Of a stretch of DNA of 64,000 nucleotides, positions 62,163 through 64,000 are shown piece after piece (positions within the stretch are counted from its first letter, which is position 1; every line of letters starts with the position of its first letter). Source of the DNA: Halobacillus salinarum (GTDB taxonomy: Bacteria > Bacillota > Bacilli > Bacillales > Halobacillaceae); assembly GCF_022919095.1 (NCBI RefSeq), contig NZ_CP095073.1, positions 372,001 through 436,000 on the forward strand, written 5' to 3'. The notes beneath the pieces were generated by a model. The model was given only the letters and a program-made list of their open reading frames with translations. It ran no database searches and was not told the DNA's origin. The position numbers and the translations under genes are program-made.

Positions 62163-64000
62163 ATGGATTACAGTGTCATAAAAGAGGGAGATTTGTTTTT
62201 CACAACGGAAAAAAACGGCGACCTGCATGCGGATGACAAAGGGTACGGCCTCTACACGCAGGATACAAGGTTTTTAAGCACCTTTACCGTGACGGTGAAT
62301 GGCGAGAAGCCCGAGCTGCTTTCCTCCCGTGACGACCAAAACTATACAGCATCGATCCGGCTGGCCGCGACCGTCCAGGACGAGGGTGCGACGGAGCTCC
62401 TGCGGGAACGCTATATCTATGATGGCGTGCTCTACGAACGGTTGAGCGTCACCAATTATTTTCTTCAAAAAAGAACCGCGGACGTAGCGGTTGAGCTTGA
62501 TGCGGACTTTCAGGATATGTTTATCGTAAGGAACTTCCAGAGCGGGGAAGTCGGCGAGAAAACCGGCTGTACATATCAAACGCATGCCTTTCAAGCGGGT
62601 TATCAGAGTAAAGACGGCGTCGTAAAAGAAACGGTCGTCGAATGGGACCGGGAAGCGGTGCTTGCCAATGAGCAGGAAGGCATCCGGTTCACGCTTGAAC
62701 TCGGCCCCCAGGAAACAAAGACGATTACGTTTACGATTACCCCGGTGATCGACGGTGAAAAGAGCCCGGCGCTTCCGTTTGACGACGGCCTGGCCCTTGT
62801 TCAGGCGTCTTATGAAAAGTGGCTGGAAAAAGGCACCCGGATCGACAGCGACCTGCCACTTCTGAATGACGTCTATCAACGAGGCGCGGTCGATACGCGG
62901 ATGCTTTTAACGGACATCGGCTTCGGCAGCCTGCCCGTCGCCGGCGTTCCGTGGTTTTCCGTGCCGTTCGGGCGTGACAGCTTACTTACGTCGTTATTTA
63001 TGCTCGCCTACCAGCCGGAGTGCGTAAAAGGGACGTTACGCACGCTTGCCCATTACCAGGGGAAAGAAGTCGTTCCGGAACGCGAGGAGCAGCCCGGGAA
63101 AATCATGCACGAGCTTCGTTTCGGCGAGCTTGCCGCCACCGGTCAGATTCCCTTTTCTCCATACTACGGAACCGTCGACGCGACCCCGCTGTTTGTCATA
63201 ACCGCCTGCGAATACTACAAATGGACAGGCGACCTCGCCTTTATTGAAGAGCTCAAGCCTGCGTTAGAAAAAGCGATCAACTGGATCGACCGTTACGGCA
63301 GTGTGAAAGGCGACGGCTTTGTCCAGTATCAGCCTTCGTCTGACAACAGCTTTGTCAACCAGGGCTGGAAGGATTCCGATAACTCGAATGTCCACGAGGA
63401 CGGGACACTCGCAAAAGGTGCAATCGCTCTCGCAGAAGTGCAGGGCTACGTCTACCAGGCAAAATACAGCCTGGCTGCTATTTACCGGAAGCTCGGGGAA
63501 AAGAAGCGGGCAGACGAGCTGGAAAGCGAAGCAGGAGAGCTTCGGGAAGCGTTTGAACAGGCGTTCTGGATGGAAGAGAAGAAGTTTTATGCACTGGCGT
63601 TAGACGGGGAAGGTAAACAGGTGAAAGCCCTCACCTCAAACCCGGGCCATGTGCTGATGGCAGGCCTGCTTGAGCCGCGCCGGGCGAAAAGCATCGTGAA
63701 CAAGCTTCTTGATAAAGACCTGTTCTCAGGCTACGGAATCCGCACGATGGCTGAAAATGCCACCGGCTATTATCCGATGAGCTATCATAACGGAAGCGTC
63801 TGGCCGCACGACAACGCCTTAATCCTGCTCGGCCTCACGAAAAGCGGCTTCAGCAGCCAGGCGATGAAAGTCGTCGAAGGACAGCTGGCAGCGGCCCGCC
63901 AGTTTGAGCACTACCGGCTGCCGGAATTATTTTGCGGCTATGACTCTAAGCTCGGCCACCTCGTATCTTACCCGACGACCTGTTCACCGCAGGCGTGGGC
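62163..64000 (+). CDS. glycogen-debranching-type glycosidase (amylo-alpha-1,6-glucosidase family), 3' end outside window
   Basis: The open frame runs from the ATG (RBS AAAGGAG) past the window edge, 612 codons seen. An N-terminal beta-sandwich domain (about 1-205; DDKGYGLYTQDTRFLSTF) resembles GDE_N_bis, and a C-terminal (alpha/alpha)6 barrel (from about 235) shows AGVPWFSVPFGRDSLLTSL, SPYYGTVDATPLFVI, QGWKDSDNSN and SYHNGSVWPHDNALI, landmarks of amylo-alpha-1,6-glucosidases and related GH15-like enzymes. No signal peptide, so it acts on imported saccharide. In the operon with an oligosaccharide importer, an alpha-glucan fragment is the likely substrate; other alpha-glucosides are possible. 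Confidence 0.88.
   Translation, partial: MDYSVIKEGDLFFTTEKNGDLHADDKGYGLYTQDTRFLSTFTVTVNGEKPELLSSRDDQNYTASIRLAATVQDEGATELLRERYIYDGVLYERLSVTNYFLQKRTADVAVELDADFQDMFIVRNFQSGEVGEKTGCTYQTHAFQAGYQSKDGVVKETVVEWDREAVLANEQEGIRFTLELGPQETKTITFTITPVIDGEKSPALPFDDGLALVQASYEKWLEKGTRIDSDLPLLNDVYQRGAVDTRMLLTDIGFGSLPVAGVPWFSVPFGRDSLLTSLFMLAYQPECVKGTLRTLAHYQGKEVVPEREEQPGKIMHELRFGELAATGQIPFSPYYGTVDATPLFVITACEYYKWTGDLAFIEELKPALEKAINWIDRYGSVKGDGFVQYQPSSDNSFVNQGWKDSDNSNVHEDGTLAKGAIALAEVQGYVYQAKYSLAAIYRKLGEKKRADELESEAGELREAFEQAFWMEEKKFYALALDGEGKQVKALTSNPGHVLMAGLLEPRRAKSIVNKLLDKDLFSGYGIRTMAENATGYYPMSYHNGSVWPHDNALILLGLTKSGFSSQAMKVVEGQLAAARQFEHYRLPELFCGYDSKLGHLVSYPTTCSPQAW

Overview
The window looks like chromosomal DNA of a spore-forming member of the Bacillaceae (Bacillales), possibly a moderately halophilic relative of Halobacillus. 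This rests on the core gene order yybS-gdpP-rplI-dnaC-purA-walRKHIJ-htrA, which is the B. subtilis arrangement on one side of the replication origin, on a des-desK-desR locus, on sporulation-type proteins, and on strong AGGAGG-type ribosome binding sites. Genus is a guess; no rRNA is present.

Region 1 (1-6.8 kb): a dispersed structured repeat, an OppA-type peptide-binding lipoprotein, then a class V aminotransferase, serA and a histidine-phosphatase gene that together could form a complete serine pathway, and a PHP-type phosphatase. Region 2 (6.9-16.2 kb): yybS, gdpP, rplI, dnaC, a DeoR/HAD pair, purA behind a PurBox pair, a LOG-family gene and tRNA-Asp and tRNA-Phe. dnaC and purA each carry an apparent single-base loss in a G run, most likely sequence errors. 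Region 3 (16.2-24.3 kb): accessory genes, namely a fused Ada/MGMT repair protein, an MFS exporter, the desaturase with its DesKR thermosensor, two small proteins and a second two-component system.

Region 4 (24.4-33.2 kb): a LysM-G5-M23 peptidoglycan hydrolase with a consensus WalR box, followed by walRKHIJ and htrA. Between htrA and a threonine aldolase gene lies a 400-bp cluster of 7 exact and 4 near-exact DnaA boxes. Region 5 (35-41 kb): four SPOCS/DUF3794-like spore-coat-type paralogues beside a chromosomal ParM/Alp7A-like actin gene and a small partner. Region 6 (41-48 kb): Nudix hydrolase, small membrane protein, M48 protease, aldo/keto reductase, SLC13 carboxylate transporter, FMN-dependent hydroxy-acid oxidase and a hotdog thioesterase.

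Region 7 (48.2-64 kb): two carbohydrate uptake loci in tandem. Each has a binding lipoprotein, a post-gene hairpin, two permeases, a LacI regulator and a YesL/DUF624 membrane protein, each with its own promoter and LacI-type operators. Neither encodes an ATPase, so a shared MsmX-type ATPase elsewhere is expected. The second locus ends in a glycogen-debranching-type glycosidase cut by the window edge. Between the loci sit a YhfC-family membrane protein, another copy of the repeat and a visibly AT-rich gene for a CWB2 cell-wall-binding surface protein, probably acquired. No insertion sequence, prophage or CRISPR array was seen.
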